Positions 17,730 to 27,253 of a stretch of 64,000 nucleotides of DNA are shown piece after piece; the stretch's first letter is position 1, and each line of letters starts with the position of its first letter. The DNA comes from Halomonas almeriensis. GTDB lineage: Bacteria > Pseudomonadota > Gammaproteobacteria > Pseudomonadales > Halomonadaceae. A program made the position numbers and the translations under genes. The stretch is taken from contig NZ_JAUFPO010000004.1 of assembly GCF_030409235.1 (NCBI RefSeq), forward strand, positions 62,001 to 126,000, read 5' to 3'. The notes beneath the pieces are model-generated. The model did no database searches. It was not told the DNA's origin and worked only from the letters and a program-made list of their open reading frames with translations.

Positions 17730-18711
17730 CGCTGCCATACCAGTGACGGTGATCGGCGGATTTCTCGGTGCCGGCAAGACGACCTATCTCAATGGGTTGA
17801 TCGCCACCGGGCTCCCCGATGATTCCTTGTTGATCGTCAACGATTTCGGCGACATCAATATTGATGCCGAATTGATCGACTACCGGTCCGATCGGGTCCT
17901 CGAACTGAGCAATGGCTGTATCTGCTGCACCCTGGGGGGAACGCTTGCCGAGCGGCTGGCCGAGGCGTTGCGCTGGTGGCGATGCCTCGGGGCAGTCTTC
18001 ATCGAGGCCAGCGGCGTGGCCGATCCCGCGCGCATCGCCGATCTGGCGCGTGTTTCTCGACGCCTGGTGCTCGAGGACGTGGTCTGCGTGGTGGATGCAA
18101 GCCAGGCCGACTCTCACGCTGCGGATCCCCTCATCGGGGATCTCCGGGGGGCACAGCTTGCCGCTGCCACTCGAGTATTGCTCAACCGAGTGCCTGGGGG
18201 GGAGTGTCATCGAGACGAGACCCTGTACGCGTGCTTGACACGACTGGCCCCCGGCGTTGAGCCCGAGATCATGCCCGCGCCTCCGGGCCGGGAAGAACAC
18301 GCGGCGCCGCGGATATCATCCCGCCAGGCGATCACGCTACCTGCCGAGGCGGCCGGAATGGCTCGTCATGCCGGAGCCTGGGTGTCGGCAACCGTGACGC
18401 TGGCCGATCCGGTCGATCCCGACTGGTTGGCAGCCGTGTTCCTCGAGCACGCTGATGCACTGGTCCGTGCCAAGGGCTTCGCGGAGCGCCGTGATCGTGC
18501 CGGTGTGCAGATCGTACCGTTCAGTGGCGGGCGGCTCGGCTGGCAGCCTGCGTTCCGCGTGCCGCCTCGGTGTCAACTCGTCTGTATCGGACGGCGCGGG
18601 CCAGGGTCCACGGCACTGCTCGAGGCATTGCGACAAGCGTCGGTTGTCTCACGAGCGTACCGCCTGGGGGATGAGCGCCGCGAGGCGCTCGATGCCCGGT
18701 TCGATTCGTGA
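17716..18711 (+). CDS. CobW/COG0523-family GTPase
   Basis: 331 residues of the G3E family of metallochaperone GTPases. Walker A is GGFLGAGKTT (residues 14-23). The metal-binding CXCC motif is in NGCICCTLGG (about residue 74), with the switch-like EASGVADP about 25 residues on. The expected NKxD guanine motif is weak (LLNRVPGG), so nucleotide specificity may be relaxed. The C-terminal CobW_C part ends at VSRAYRLGDE. It overlaps the amidohydrolase by 14 bp; COG0523 proteins often sit beside metal-dependent hydrolases and may supply zinc. It overlaps the convergent MocR gene by 63 bp. Confidence 0.87.
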   Translation: MTRDDAAIPVTVIGGFLGAGKTTYLNGLIATGLPDDSLLIVNDFGDINIDAELIDYRSDRVLELSNGCICCTLGGTLAERLAEALRWWRCLGAVFIEASGVADPARIADLARVSRRLVLEDVVCVVDASQADSHAADPLIGDLRGAQLAAATRVLLNRVPGGECHRDETLYACLTRLAPGVEPEIMPAPPGREEHAAPRISSRQAITLPAEAAGMARHAGAWVSATVTLADPVDPDWLAAVFLEHADALVRAKGFAERRDRAGVQIVPFSGGRLGWQPAFRVPPRCQLVCIGRRGPGSTALLEALRQASVVSRAYRLGDERREALDARFDS

Positions 18712-20118
18712 TTCGGGAATCGCCGAGAAGCCCAGCCGGAAGTATTCGCTGCGAGGGGTATCGAAGAAGTGGATATCGCCGCACTCGATGAGGATACCCT
18801 GCTCGGCGGCGAGACGCTGCAGCTCGTGGCAGTCCAGGCCCTCCGGCCCCCTGACCCAGAAACAGGACCCCCCGTAAGTCGAGGGCACCGAAGACTGTGG
18901 CATATGGCGAGCCAGGGCGTCGCCCATGCGCTGCCAACGACTGTGGAAGACCTGATGGGTGTGTCGCAGCAGGGCATCGTGGTAGCCGCGATCGAGGAAG
19001 AGTGCCACGGCGCGCTGGTTGTTGGTCGGCGGGTGGCGGAGCATGAGGCGGCGAAGGGCCCGCGCCTCGCGAATCAGCGCCGGTGGTCCCACCATGTAGC
19101 CGAGCCTCAGTCCAGGGGCCAGGGTCTTGGACAGGCTACCGACATAGATGACCCGGTTGTGCCGGTCGAGGCTTTTTAGGGCCGGCGTCGGGTTGTCGAG
19201 GTAGTTGGTCTCGCTCTCGTAGTCATCCTCTATGATCAGGAAGTTGTCGATCTCGGCCATGTCGAGCAGTTGGCGGCGACGCTCCAGCGGCATGGTTACC
19301 GTAGTAGGAGCCTGGTGGCTGGGGGTGACATAAACGAGCTGACAGTCACGTAGCGCTGCATCGAGACACATGCCGTTTTCATCCACGCCCAGCAGATGAA
19401 GATCGTCTGTGAAGGTGCGGGCGATGTTGTGCATGTCGACATAGCCAGGACTTTCCATGCCGAACCGCCGGCCCTGCTTTAAGAGCAGCATGCTGGCAAT
19501 CCAGAGCGCTTGCTGGGCGCCGATCGTGACCAGGATCTCCTCGGGGTCGGCCCACACTCCGCGCCGAGGCAGCAGCCGCTGGTGGATCTGCTCTATCAGC
19601 AAGGGGTCGTCGTCATTGAGGTGATCGGTCGACCAGCTGCGAATCGCCGGCACGCTCATCGAATCGCGACTGCATTCTCGCCAGTGCTGGGTGGGAAAGA
19701 GTTCGGGGTCGATCTGTCCATAGATGAATGGATAGTCGTACCGGTGCCAGTCGCTGGGCTTGTCGATGGTCTGTTGCAGCGACGGGCGCATGGTCAACAG
19801 TTCCTCCCAGGGGAGGCGGTCGGCATCGATGTCATTGAGCCGTTCGGGCTTCTCGGCACTGCCTTTCAGGATCTCGGGGTTGACGAAATAACCGCTTCGG
19901 CTCTTGGCGATGAGGTAGCCATCATCGAGCAATTGTTCATATGCCAGCATCACCGTGTTGCGGGCGATGTGCAGTTCCTTGGCGAGTTTGCGGCTGGAGG
20001 GCACGGCCTCGTCGCGAGGGATATGGCCATCGAGAATGCCCCGGGCGATCTGTTCGCGGAGCTGTTGTTGCAGGCTTTTCGCAAGGTCTGGATCGAGATA
20101 GAAGAGTAGCTGGCTCAT
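18649..20118 (-). CDS. MocR-type (GntR-aminotransferase) regulator
   Basis: 489 residues from ATG 20118. The GntR winged helix occupies about residues 15-80 (EQIARGILDGHIPRDEAVPSSRKLA as a region, then ARNTVMLAYEQLLDDGYL). It is followed by a fold-type I aminotransferase domain with the PLP lysine in VGSLSKTLAPGLRLGY. MocR proteins sense PLP adducts and control vitamin B6, GABA or taurine genes; TauR itself is a MocR protein. This gene is 4.9 kb from tauXY, so a role in taurine control is possible but untested. It is divergent to nothing: the molybdoenzyme gene upstream is co-directional and 125 bp away. Confidence 0.9.
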   Translation of the reverse strand: MSQLLFYLDPDLAKSLQQQLREQIARGILDGHIPRDEAVPSSRKLAKELHIARNTVMLAYEQLLDDGYLIAKSRSGYFVNPEILKGSAEKPERLNDIDADRLPWEELLTMRPSLQQTIDKPSDWHRYDYPFIYGQIDPELFPTQHWRECSRDSMSVPAIRSWSTDHLNDDDPLLIEQIHQRLLPRRGVWADPEEILVTIGAQQALWIASMLLLKQGRRFGMESPGYVDMHNIARTFTDDLHLLGVDENGMCLDAALRDCQLVYVTPSHQAPTTVTMPLERRRQLLDMAEIDNFLIIEDDYESETNYLDNPTPALKSLDRHNRVIYVGSLSKTLAPGLRLGYMVGPPALIREARALRRLMLRHPPTNNQRAVALFLDRGYHDALLRHTHQVFHSRWQRMGDALARHMPQSSVPSTYGGSCFWVRGPEGLDCHELQRLAAEQGILIECGDIHFFDTPRSEYFRLGFSAIPESRIEPGIERLAALIPQAVRS

Positions 20119-20242
20119 ACAGGGCTCAGGACGGTCCGCGGTGAATCGATACGCTACATGTCGGCCCCCGATCATGCCAAGTCCATGGCGGGACTGCCAG
20201 CGCTTCCCGCATGGTTCTTGGGGTCTGCGCCCCGGAGTGCTC

Positions 20243-23164
20243 TCATGTGTCGGCGGTGGCTCGGACCCGACAGCGATGCAGCTTCAGGTTACTTTGATGG
20301 GAAATGGGGTCGAGACGACCGTCGGTGAGTTCATTGACCGACCCCCATGGGGCGAAGGGCTGCCGGGTATCCCAGCCGATGGGGATGAAGATCACGTCCG
20401 GGTGAATCCCCGATGTTACCCAGGCCCGGGCCTCCAGGCGCCCGCCGGGCGATTCGATGATCAGTGGCTCGCCTTCCCGGATGTCCTTGCTGGCAGCCTT
20501 GTCGGGATGAATCTGGCAGTAGAGGTCCGGCCACATCTCCTGTGCCTGCCAGAAATAATGGGTCCAGGAGTGGAAGTGCGAGGCGGTGGGGCGCCCGGTC
20601 ACCAGTTGTGTATCCCACTCGACTTGCTCATGTTTCGGTGATGCCTGCAAGGTGACATGCTCGGTGAGAGTCGGCGCGTGAAAGAAGGGGGACAACTCGG
20701 CGGGCCGGCCATCGGAGGCAACGTGAGGGTGCCCCGAGGCGGCTTCTGCCTCGGTATAGAAATATGGCAGCGATGACAGGCCCAGCGAGCGAAACTTGGC
20801 TTCGATGGTGGCGTTCCAGAATTCCAGCTGGCCGCTGGGTGTGGGGAAGCGCTTGCCCGGTTCGCTGCCGAAGGCGGTGGTACCTTCCAGGTAGAGGGTG
20901 TCCGGCTCGGGGGTATTCTCGTCGGCCACGGGGATGCGAATCCAGCGATAAGGGGTCGACGTCAGGCGTTGCATGGTGACGCCTCGCAGTGTCGGGGTGG
21001 CCTGCCGGAAGACCTCGTCCCAGAACACCGCCGGGTCCTTGTAGCGATCCTGGAGGACCGACTGGAACCCCAGTCGCTTGCCGAGCTCGACCCAGAACCA
21101 GTGGTCCGAGCGAGCCTCGCCGGGTGGGTCCATGAGACGCTCGTTCCAGACAACTCGCCGATCTTCCGCCAGGCGGCTGATGCCCCCCTTCTCGACACCG
21201 GTAGCGGCGGGCAGGACATAATCCGCCAGTGCCGAGGTCTCGTTGAAGAACAGATCTATGTGGACCAGCAAGTCCAGTGACTGAAAGGCCTCCTGGACCT
21301 TGTGCCGGTTCGGCCACTGGGCGGCGGGGTTGTTGCCGGTGATCAAACCGCGTACGGCATAGGGCTTGTCCTCCAGCATGGCATCCAGCCATTGGCGTGG
21401 ACTATTGCCCAGCGCGGGTCGATCGATGGAAGCCTTGTGCTCGTCCGGGACCGGGATGCGCCCCCAGTCGGGTTCCGATGCCACATTGAAGAAGCCTCCC
21501 CCGCGACGCCCCCAGTTACCCGTTATGGCCGCCAGGAACATGAGGGTTCGATTGGCCTGCACGCCATTGCTGTGCTGGTTGATGCCGCGACTGGCAAAGA
21601 TCATGCAGCCGTCGGCATGGGCGATGTTTCGGGCCAGGTCGCGGATACGTTCGATGTCGAGGCCGGTGATATCACTGACCCATTCGATGCTGTAGTCCTG
21701 CCGGCGGATGAAGTCGCGCCAGGTTTCCCACCCCTGTACCCATTGCCGGCAGAACGCGAGGTCATGCCAGTCGTGGCGAAATATCTCGTGAATGAGCCCC
21801 AGCGCCAGGGCCATGTCGGTGCCGGGGCGTATCGCCAGCCAGTGATCGGCCTTACTGGCGGTGGCTGTCAGGCGTGGGTCGATGACGATCATTCCGGCCC
21901 CACGGCGGAGCCGCCAGTCATTGACCATGCCGAAGTTGACCGGGCGAGTTTCGGCCTGGTTGTCGCCGAAATACACGTGCAGCGCCGCACTGCCGATATC
22001 CTCCGGTGTATAGATGTTGGGCTGGCAGGTGGAGCCAAGGGTCAGTTCCAGAGCCATGACCTTGCCCGCATCGCAGAAGGGTTCGGTCGTCAGGAAGTTA
22101 GGTGTTCCCCACATCTGGGTGAACATGGGGACATAGCCCATGATATTGAGCACACCGGTCCGGGTTCCCATATGGATCGCCAGCGATTCGCTGCCATCAC
22201 GTTCGCGAATTTTCTTGAGGCGTTCGGCGATATCATCCAGGGCTTCATCCCAGCTGACCCGCTCGAACGTCTCGTTGCCGGGAGGACCACGACGCTTGAG
22301 GGGATGCGTCAGGCGGCTCGGGTTGCGGTAGAGTTGAAGCGTCATCTGCGATTTCGGACAGATGCGTCCCTGGAAGACGGGGTCCTCGTCATTGCCGAGA
22401 ATTTGCACGACCTCGCCGTCTTTCATGCCGAACTTGAGGGTGCAGCCGTTGAAGCAGATATGGCAGCCTCCCGGCTTGATGTTGTCGGGCTGCTGATCGT
22501 CGAGCTTGCGGTAAGGGATTTGCACCCACTTCGACGTAGGGGATGGATTCGACGGCGCCGTGACCTGAACAGCGGGCGGGTGCTTGTCGGCCAGGGGGTC
22601 CTTCGGCGTTGTCTCCTCGGATTTCTTGTGTCGATCCAGATAGAGGGTGGCGGGGCCCTGCAGGAAATGGTCGTTATCTCGCACGGGTTTGTCGGCTTCA
22701 TGAGCCAGTTCCAGCAGTTCCTCCCGCTCGCCGAAAGTGATGGCACGCGTCGGGCAAACACTGGCACACGCCGGCATTTCACCGTGGGCCCGGCGCGGTG
22801 CGCAGAGGTCGCATTTCACGGCATGGTTGTCCACCGGATCATAACCCATGGCGCCATAGGGGCAGGCCAGGACGCACTCTCCGCAGCCGGTGCACAGCGA
22901 CTCGTCGACGCTGACCACCCCGGTGTCCGGGTCCTTGCTCAGTGCCTTGGGAACCACGGGGCAGGCTCTCAGGCAGGCCGGTCGCTCGCATTGCTGGCAA
23001 GTCACGGTGAGGAAGTCCAGCTCGGGCAATGAGGGATCGCCCAGCCACATGACCTTGTTGCGGTATTCGTCTGGACCCAGGCCGTTGACCTGCTTGCAGG
23101 CCGCCTCGCAGCTCTTGCAGCCGGTGCAGCGTTCCAAGTCGATGCTCAAGCAGAGCTGGCTCAT
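20243..23164 (-). CDS. Molybdopterin oxidoreductase with fused N-terminal 4Fe-4S ferredoxin module
   Basis: 973 residues from ATG 23164, which overlaps the upstream gene by ATGA. Residues 1-175 are a DmsB/PsrB-like electron-transfer module with four Cys clusters (CTGCKSCEAAC, CQQCERPACLRAC, CTGCGECVLAC, CDLC...CASVC). From about residue 220 a molybdopterin oxidoreductase begins, with its own 4Fe-4S site CHICFNGC...CPKS, a candidate Mo ligand in EPFCDAGK, MGD-binding segments (GSTCQPNIY, YFGDNQAE, IDPRLTATA) and the dinucleotide-binding C-terminus (TGRPTASHFHSWT). The parts are usually separate subunits. No Tat signal is visible, so it is probably cytoplasmic-facing. Substrate is unknown; formate, thiosulfate/polysulfide or another sulfur compound are candidates. 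Confidence 0.85.
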   Translation of the reverse strand: MSQLCLSIDLERCTGCKSCEAACKQVNGLGPDEYRNKVMWLGDPSLPELDFLTVTCQQCERPACLRACPVVPKALSKDPDTGVVSVDESLCTGCGECVLACPYGAMGYDPVDNHAVKCDLCAPRRAHGEMPACASVCPTRAITFGEREELLELAHEADKPVRDNDHFLQGPATLYLDRHKKSEETTPKDPLADKHPPAVQVTAPSNPSPTSKWVQIPYRKLDDQQPDNIKPGGCHICFNGCTLKFGMKDGEVVQILGNDEDPVFQGRICPKSQMTLQLYRNPSRLTHPLKRRGPPGNETFERVSWDEALDDIAERLKKIRERDGSESLAIHMGTRTGVLNIMGYVPMFTQMWGTPNFLTTEPFCDAGKVMALELTLGSTCQPNIYTPEDIGSAALHVYFGDNQAETRPVNFGMVNDWRLRRGAGMIVIDPRLTATASKADHWLAIRPGTDMALALGLIHEIFRHDWHDLAFCRQWVQGWETWRDFIRRQDYSIEWVSDITGLDIERIRDLARNIAHADGCMIFASRGINQHSNGVQANRTLMFLAAITGNWGRRGGGFFNVASEPDWGRIPVPDEHKASIDRPALGNSPRQWLDAMLEDKPYAVRGLITGNNPAAQWPNRHKVQEAFQSLDLLVHIDLFFNETSALADYVLPAATGVEKGGISRLAEDRRVVWNERLMDPPGEARSDHWFWVELGKRLGFQSVLQDRYKDPAVFWDEVFRQATPTLRGVTMQRLTSTPYRWIRIPVADENTPEPDTLYLEGTTAFGSEPGKRFPTPSGQLEFWNATIEAKFRSLGLSSLPYFYTEAEAASGHPHVASDGRPAELSPFFHAPTLTEHVTLQASPKHEQVEWDTQLVTGRPTASHFHSWTHYFWQAQEMWPDLYCQIHPDKAASKDIREGEPLIIESPGGRLEARAWVTSGIHPDVIFIPIGWDTRQPFAPWGSVNELTDGRLDPISHQSNLKLHRCRVRATADT

Positions 23165-24000
23165 GTATGCCCTCCCCAGGTGGCCAGGTGCCACCAGTAG
23201 ATAGCGTCGTCGCCGGCGACATAGCCGGCGAAAAAGATAACTGTCAGGACGTGGACGACGATGCCGAAGACGAACAGCAGAGCGACGAGAATATGCAGGC
23301 GACGCCACAGCGACAGAGCTCGACCGGCTCGGCGGCGTGCGCCCACGAGTCGCGACTCCCGGGCGGCCAGGCGTGCATAATTCAGCGTCAGCAATGGGTG
23401 AGCCGCCGCATGCTTCAGGTTCGGCGAGAACAGGGCTTCATCGGCTTGTGGATCCAGACTCTTCAGAAGATGGGTCTTGGCCGCGATGATGCCGGCCAGC
23501 TCGTGTCGTGTCGTCGTCGTCGTGAGCGTGAAGCTGGCTTCTCTCGATCCGAACTGACGCGAGAATTGCCGAGACAGGAAGACCCGAGCCACGATGCCCT
23601 GATAGATCAGGAACAACAGCAGCACATAGAGGATGCCCGGCATGCTGAGGAGACGTCCCGCGGCGACATGCAGGCTGACGAACACGAAGCCGGCCATACT
23701 GGCCAGGACGTGTGCGGCGAACCAAAAGGGTGGGCTGGCCGACAGCGAGCTGCGTTTGGTGAGGCTGAAAAGCAACGGTGTCATCAACAGAAGGCTGCCG
23801 ATCATGGCGACCAGTTGCAGCCAGGGCAGGCCCGGTCGTTTGCCGAGGAAATCGTTTACCTGCAGAGTCACTGTCAGCACCAGAACCAGCGTAATAACTG
23901 CCAATCCCTGCGACAGGTGTCGATGAGAGATTCTCGGCGGGATGTCGGGGCGATCATAATGCGACATGTGCTCGAGCTCCATGCGCCGTGTCGACGCCAT
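23161..24000 (-). CDS. Membrane cytochrome-b-like subunit of the molybdoenzyme
   Basis: 279 residues with about six hydrophobic helices (SQGLAVITLVLVLTVTL, LQLVAMIGSLLLMTPLLF, FWFAAHVLASMAGFVFVSLH, ILYVLLLFLIYQGIV, LHILVALLFVFGIVVHVLTV). Histidines within or next to helices (AAHVLASM, SLHVAAG, RLHILV, VVHVLTV) are placed to bind b-type haem. A soluble loop lies in the middle. It overlaps the molybdoenzyme start by four bases, so the two are coupled and would form a membrane-bound oxidoreductase passing electrons to or from quinone. ATG 24000 has AAGGA upstream; an alternative start is at 23967. Confidence 0.7.
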   Translation of the reverse strand: MASTRRMELEHMSHYDRPDIPPRISHRHLSQGLAVITLVLVLTVTLQVNDFLGKRPGLPWLQLVAMIGSLLLMTPLLFSLTKRSSLSASPPFWFAAHVLASMAGFVFVSLHVAAGRLLSMPGILYVLLLFLIYQGIVARVFLSRQFSRQFGSREASFTLTTTTTRHELAGIIAAKTHLLKSLDPQADEALFSPNLKHAAAHPLLTLNYARLAARESRLVGARRRAGRALSLWRRLHILVALLFVFGIVVHVLTVIFFAGYVAGDDAIYWWHLATWGGHT

Positions 24001-24093
24001 GCCGGGAGGTCCTTGTCGGGCCCCTCCACGGTCATCATGAAGGGCAGCGAGTCATGCCGTAACTCGCCGCCCCTGTGCCAGGACGGAGGGCCG

Positions 24094-25401
24094 TCAGTCG
24101 AAGAATTGTGGCAGCCAGGTGGCTATCTCGGGGAACACAAAGATCAGGCCCAGGCCGAGTAGCTGCAGCAGCACGAAGGGCCCCACGGATCCATAGACAT
24201 CCCCCCATCCGACATCACCGGGCAAGATGCTTTTCAACCAGAACAGCACGAAACCGAAGGGCGGCGTCAGATAGGCAATCTGGATATTGACGATGAACAG
24301 GACACCGAACCAGATCTTGTCGACGCCCAGCAACTCGATGATCGGCAGGAACAGCGGCGTGCACAGCATGATGATGGCCCAGTCGTCCATCACCATCCCC
24401 AGCAGCAGGATGATAAACATCATCAGCAGCAGGATGCCGGTCGTGCCCCCCGGCATCGCCAGGACCATGTTGGTAATCAACTCCTGGCTGCCCAGGGTGT
24501 TGAAGATATTCAGGAAGATATTGGCCCCGATCAGGATCCAGAGCCCCATGCCGGTCAGCTTCACGGTCGTGCTCAACGAGTCCTTGAACACTTGCCTGGT
24601 CAGGCGGCCATTAAACAGGTTGATCACCAGGGCACTGGTAGCACCGAAAGCGGCGGCTTCGGGAGGTGTGGCGATGCCGCCCCAGATGGTACCCAGCACG
24701 ATGAGAATCAGCAGTATGAAGGGCCAGATACCCAACAGAGACTGGGCCTTTTCACGTCGGGAAAACTTCTTGTCGGCAGGTAGTGCCGGGCCCATTTCCG
24801 GTTGCAGCTTGCAGCGAACGCCAATGTAGATTGCGTAGAAAGTGGCCAGCATCAAGCCCGGCAATAGACCGGCCAGAAACAGTTTGCCGATGGAGGCGTT
24901 GGCCAGGAGTCCGTAGAAGATGAAGGGCACGCTGGGGGGAATCAATGCCCCCAATGCGCCGCCGGCACCGATGGAACCGATGGCGATCTTTCGACTATAC
25001 GAGTACTTCATCATCGAAGGGTAGGCGATCTGTCCCATGGTGATCGTTGCCGGTGGGGTGATGCCGGTGACAGCGGCGAAGATAGTACTGACCTTCACCG
25101 TGCCGATGGCCAGGCCGCCCGGGATATGGCCGATCAGCTTGTAGACGGCATCATAGGCCGCATCGGCTATGCCCGAGTAACGAATCAGGCTGCCCATGAA
25201 CAAGAATAACGGCACCGTGACCAGCACGGGGTTCCAGGGGGTGGAGTAGAAGGCGCTCGGTATGGCCAGCAGGGCACGTGGCTCGACCATGGCAGCGAAT
25301 ACCACCGCGGTGCCACCGAGCGCGAAGGCAACGGGCAGCCCCAGGAACATGGCGCCAAAGAGGCACGCGAAGTAGAGGAGCGTGATGATTTCCAGACTCA
25401 T
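24094..25401 (-). CDS. dctM: TRAP transporter large membrane subunit
   Basis: 435 residues with about 12 transmembrane helices, the DctM family length. Typical family segments are MSLEIITLLYFACLFGAMFL at the start and GGALGALIPPSVPFIFYG in the middle, with the conserved LIPPS-type reentrant region, plus TPPFGFVLFWLKSILP near the end. Together with DctP and DctQ it forms a sodium-driven high-affinity importer for carboxylates or sulfonates. In the operon it is third, 234 bp after dctP, with a strong hairpin between. Confidence 0.92.
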   Translation of the reverse strand: MSLEIITLLYFACLFGAMFLGLPVAFALGGTAVVFAAMVEPRALLAIPSAFYSTPWNPVLVTVPLFLFMGSLIRYSGIADAAYDAVYKLIGHIPGGLAIGTVKVSTIFAAVTGITPPATITMGQIAYPSMMKYSYSRKIAIGSIGAGGALGALIPPSVPFIFYGLLANASIGKLFLAGLLPGLMLATFYAIYIGVRCKLQPEMGPALPADKKFSRREKAQSLLGIWPFILLILIVLGTIWGGIATPPEAAAFGATSALVINLFNGRLTRQVFKDSLSTTVKLTGMGLWILIGANIFLNIFNTLGSQELITNMVLAMPGGTTGILLLMMFIILLLGMVMDDWAIIMLCTPLFLPIIELLGVDKIWFGVLFIVNIQIAYLTPPFGFVLFWLKSILPGDVGWGDVYGSVGPFVLLQLLGLGLIFVFPEIATWLPQFFD

Positions 25402-25573
25402 TCAGTGACCTTCCTGGTGAAAGTTATTGAGCAACCAAGTCCATATCAGTCGTTGACACGAAAAGGTCTATGACATGGCTTCTTGTCCAGAAACGGAAAT
25501 CCATGCCTTCGGTGGGTGAGGTGGTCAAGTATCTGAGATCCTGGCTTGTGAAGCGGTTCGGAAGCGTGACAGG

Positions 25574-25606
25574 TACGCCTGCCCCGCGAGTGACGGGGCA
25601 GGCGTA
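25574..25606 (-). other. Intercistronic hairpin between dctP and dctM
   Basis: TACGCCTGCCCCG and CGGGGCAGGCGTA form a 13-bp perfect stem around 7 bases, with no U-tract on the minus strand. Such a structure could stabilise the dctP message or partly reduce dctM expression. Confidence 0.55.
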
Positions 25607-25635
25607 TAAGCCCTGTTGACCGGGCGAGTGCTCGG

Positions 25636-26685
25636 TCAGAGCTTACCCTTGTCCTTCATGAAACGCTTGAAGATCTCCACGCCTTCCGCATTGCGCTCTG
25701 ACATCGCGGCGATTTCCGGCCAGACTTCCTCGATGGAGAACTCACGCATACGATCGATTTCTTCATCGCTGAAGTTGATGACCTCACCACCTTCATCCCG
25801 CAGGGACTGCAGTGCGATATCGACCTGCTCAGCATGCATCTTGCTGGTCTCGAAGTAGGTCTCCTTGAAGACACTATTGATCTGTTCACGCTGCCAGTCG
25901 GTCAGTGCATTCCAGGCTTCGAGATTGACGAATGTCTCCTGGTGCTGGGCGGGGTTCCATCCCGGCTGAATGGCATAGTCGACGACCTCGTTGAAGGACA
26001 TGTCATCGATGCCACCGGTATCCCAGTAGGTTCCGTCGATCGTTCCCAGGCGAATTGCCGTGTAGATGTCACCGGCCCCCATCGAGACGGCCGTGCCACC
26101 CAGTGCTTCGTGGAACAGGGCCTGAGGTCCGCCGGCACGCATCTTCTTGCCTTTCAGGTCCTCGAGTTTCTCGACGCGGAAGTTGGTGAACATGGCGTTC
26201 GTGCCCTGGTCGGTCCAGCCGACCCAATGGAGTCCGCTCTCATGGGCGGCCTCTTGGACCAGATCACCAACGCGATAGTCCTCGCCCCACATGACTTCCC
26301 AGGCTTCCTCGGGACTTTCGGCTCCCATGGGAAGACCGAAGGCCAGCATGCCTTCCGGCAGGTCACCACCATAGACCGTTGCCCAGCCGGCGTAGCCATC
26401 GGTCATGCCGGAAGCGGCGGCCATCAAGGCTTCGTCACCACTGGTCAGAGAGCCGGCCGGCCGCAACTCGATCTTGACCGTGCCTTCGGTGGCTTCCTCG
26501 ACGGCTTCGATCCAGGGAATCAGGCCATTGTCCCAGCCGGCATCGGAGGAGTCGAAAGCAGGCTGCAATACCCATGTCGTCACTTCATCGGGTGGTCCAT
26601 CGGACTGGGCCAGGGCCTGGTTGGCTGTCATGATTCCGGCACTGATCATGGTCATGGTGAAGATGGTGCGTTTTGTCATTGTCAT
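25636..26685 (-). CDS. dctP: TRAP transporter periplasmic solute-binding protein
   Basis: 349 residues. An N-terminal signal peptide ends near QALAQSDG. The DctP-family core follows: WIEAVEEATEGTVKIELRPAGSL, DLKGKKMRAGGPQ with the conserved arginine that contacts the anionic ligand, and GTIDGTYWDTGGI. The ATG has AAGGATAG upstream. The ligand cannot be read from sequence; taurine TRAP systems (TauKLM) exist and the window has no other taurine importer, but distance (13 kb) and separate regulation make this only a possibility. Confidence 0.92.
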   Translation of the reverse strand: MTMTKRTIFTMTMISAGIMTANQALAQSDGPPDEVTTWVLQPAFDSSDAGWDNGLIPWIEAVEEATEGTVKIELRPAGSLTSGDEALMAAASGMTDGYAGWATVYGGDLPEGMLAFGLPMGAESPEEAWEVMWGEDYRVGDLVQEAAHESGLHWVGWTDQGTNAMFTNFRVEKLEDLKGKKMRAGGPQALFHEALGGTAVSMGAGDIYTAIRLGTIDGTYWDTGGIDDMSFNEVVDYAIQPGWNPAQHQETFVNLEAWNALTDWQREQINSVFKETYFETSKMHAEQVDIALQSLRDEGGEVINFSDEEIDRMREFSIEEVWPEIAAMSERNAEGVEIFKRFMKDKGKL

Positions 26686-26743
26686 GTCGTCTATCCTTCT
26701 TCGTTTTCTCGATTTTCTGTTCGGGGCCGGTAGGCCTGCGGGG

Positions 26744-27253
26744 TTATTGTTCTCGGGAACTTTTGAATACCGTTTTTAAATCCTCCAGAAGTTGCTGCGA
26801 TGCAATCAGAAGCACGATGATGGCAGACAGTGGAATAATGGCTTTTATCGGGTAGATAGGGATCGGAATTGCTGTGGGAGTAGTCTGTTTGAACTTGTAA
26901 GACATGATCGCTGCATCTATTCCCTTCCATATGAGGACACCAAGGAAGGCGAAGGTGAGAATAGATGTCAGAATATCGCAAAGCGCCTTTTTTCGGGGAG
27001 AGAAATTGGCGTAGAAAAGGTCTAGCTTGATGAAGGAGCCGTGCTTAAGGGAATAAGCTCCTCCCGCACAGGCAAGAAGTACCATGGCGGCCTGAATGGT
27101 AGGGGAAATCCACTGTGAGGCGGAGTTCAAGGCGTATCTCAGAAAGACATCGGTGACGCCAAAAGTCATGCAGTAGAGAATCATTATGGAACCGATGATG
27201 CCCATGACCCCGGCCGCTCTATGAGTCAGTCTGTCGAGGATAGTGTGAAGCAC
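26744..27253 (-). CDS. dctQ: TRAP transporter small membrane subunit
   Basis: 169 residues with four transmembrane helices (VMGIIGSIMILYCMTFGVTDVF as a region near residue 17, then IQAAMVLLACAGGAYSL, ILTSILTFAFLGVLIW, IIPLSAIIVLLIASQQLL). The DctQ signature region SLKHGSFIKLDLFY is present. It is first in the dctQPM operon, with 58 bp to dctP. Base composition is AT-richer than its neighbours. A 163-bp gap separates it from the IS1380 fragment, which may have displaced upstream control elements. Confidence 0.88.
   Translation of the reverse strand: MLHTILDRLTHRAAGVMGIIGSIMILYCMTFGVTDVFLRYALNSASQWISPTIQAAMVLLACAGGAYSLKHGSFIKLDLFYANFSPRKKALCDILTSILTFAFLGVLIWKGIDAAIMSYKFKQTTPTAIPIPIYPIKAIIPLSAIIVLLIASQQLLEDLKTVFKSSREQ

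Noticed and set aside
18649..20118. TauR, the classical taurine regulator
   Set aside because: It is MocR-type like TauR, but lies 4.9 kb from tauXY beside a molybdoenzyme, and the shared operator points to the IclR protein instead. Not excluded, only not supported.
21302..23032. 576-codon open frame on the + strand
   Set aside because: It is antisense to the molybdoenzyme gene, which has clear Fe-S and cofactor motifs. Long shadows are expected in GC-rich DNA.
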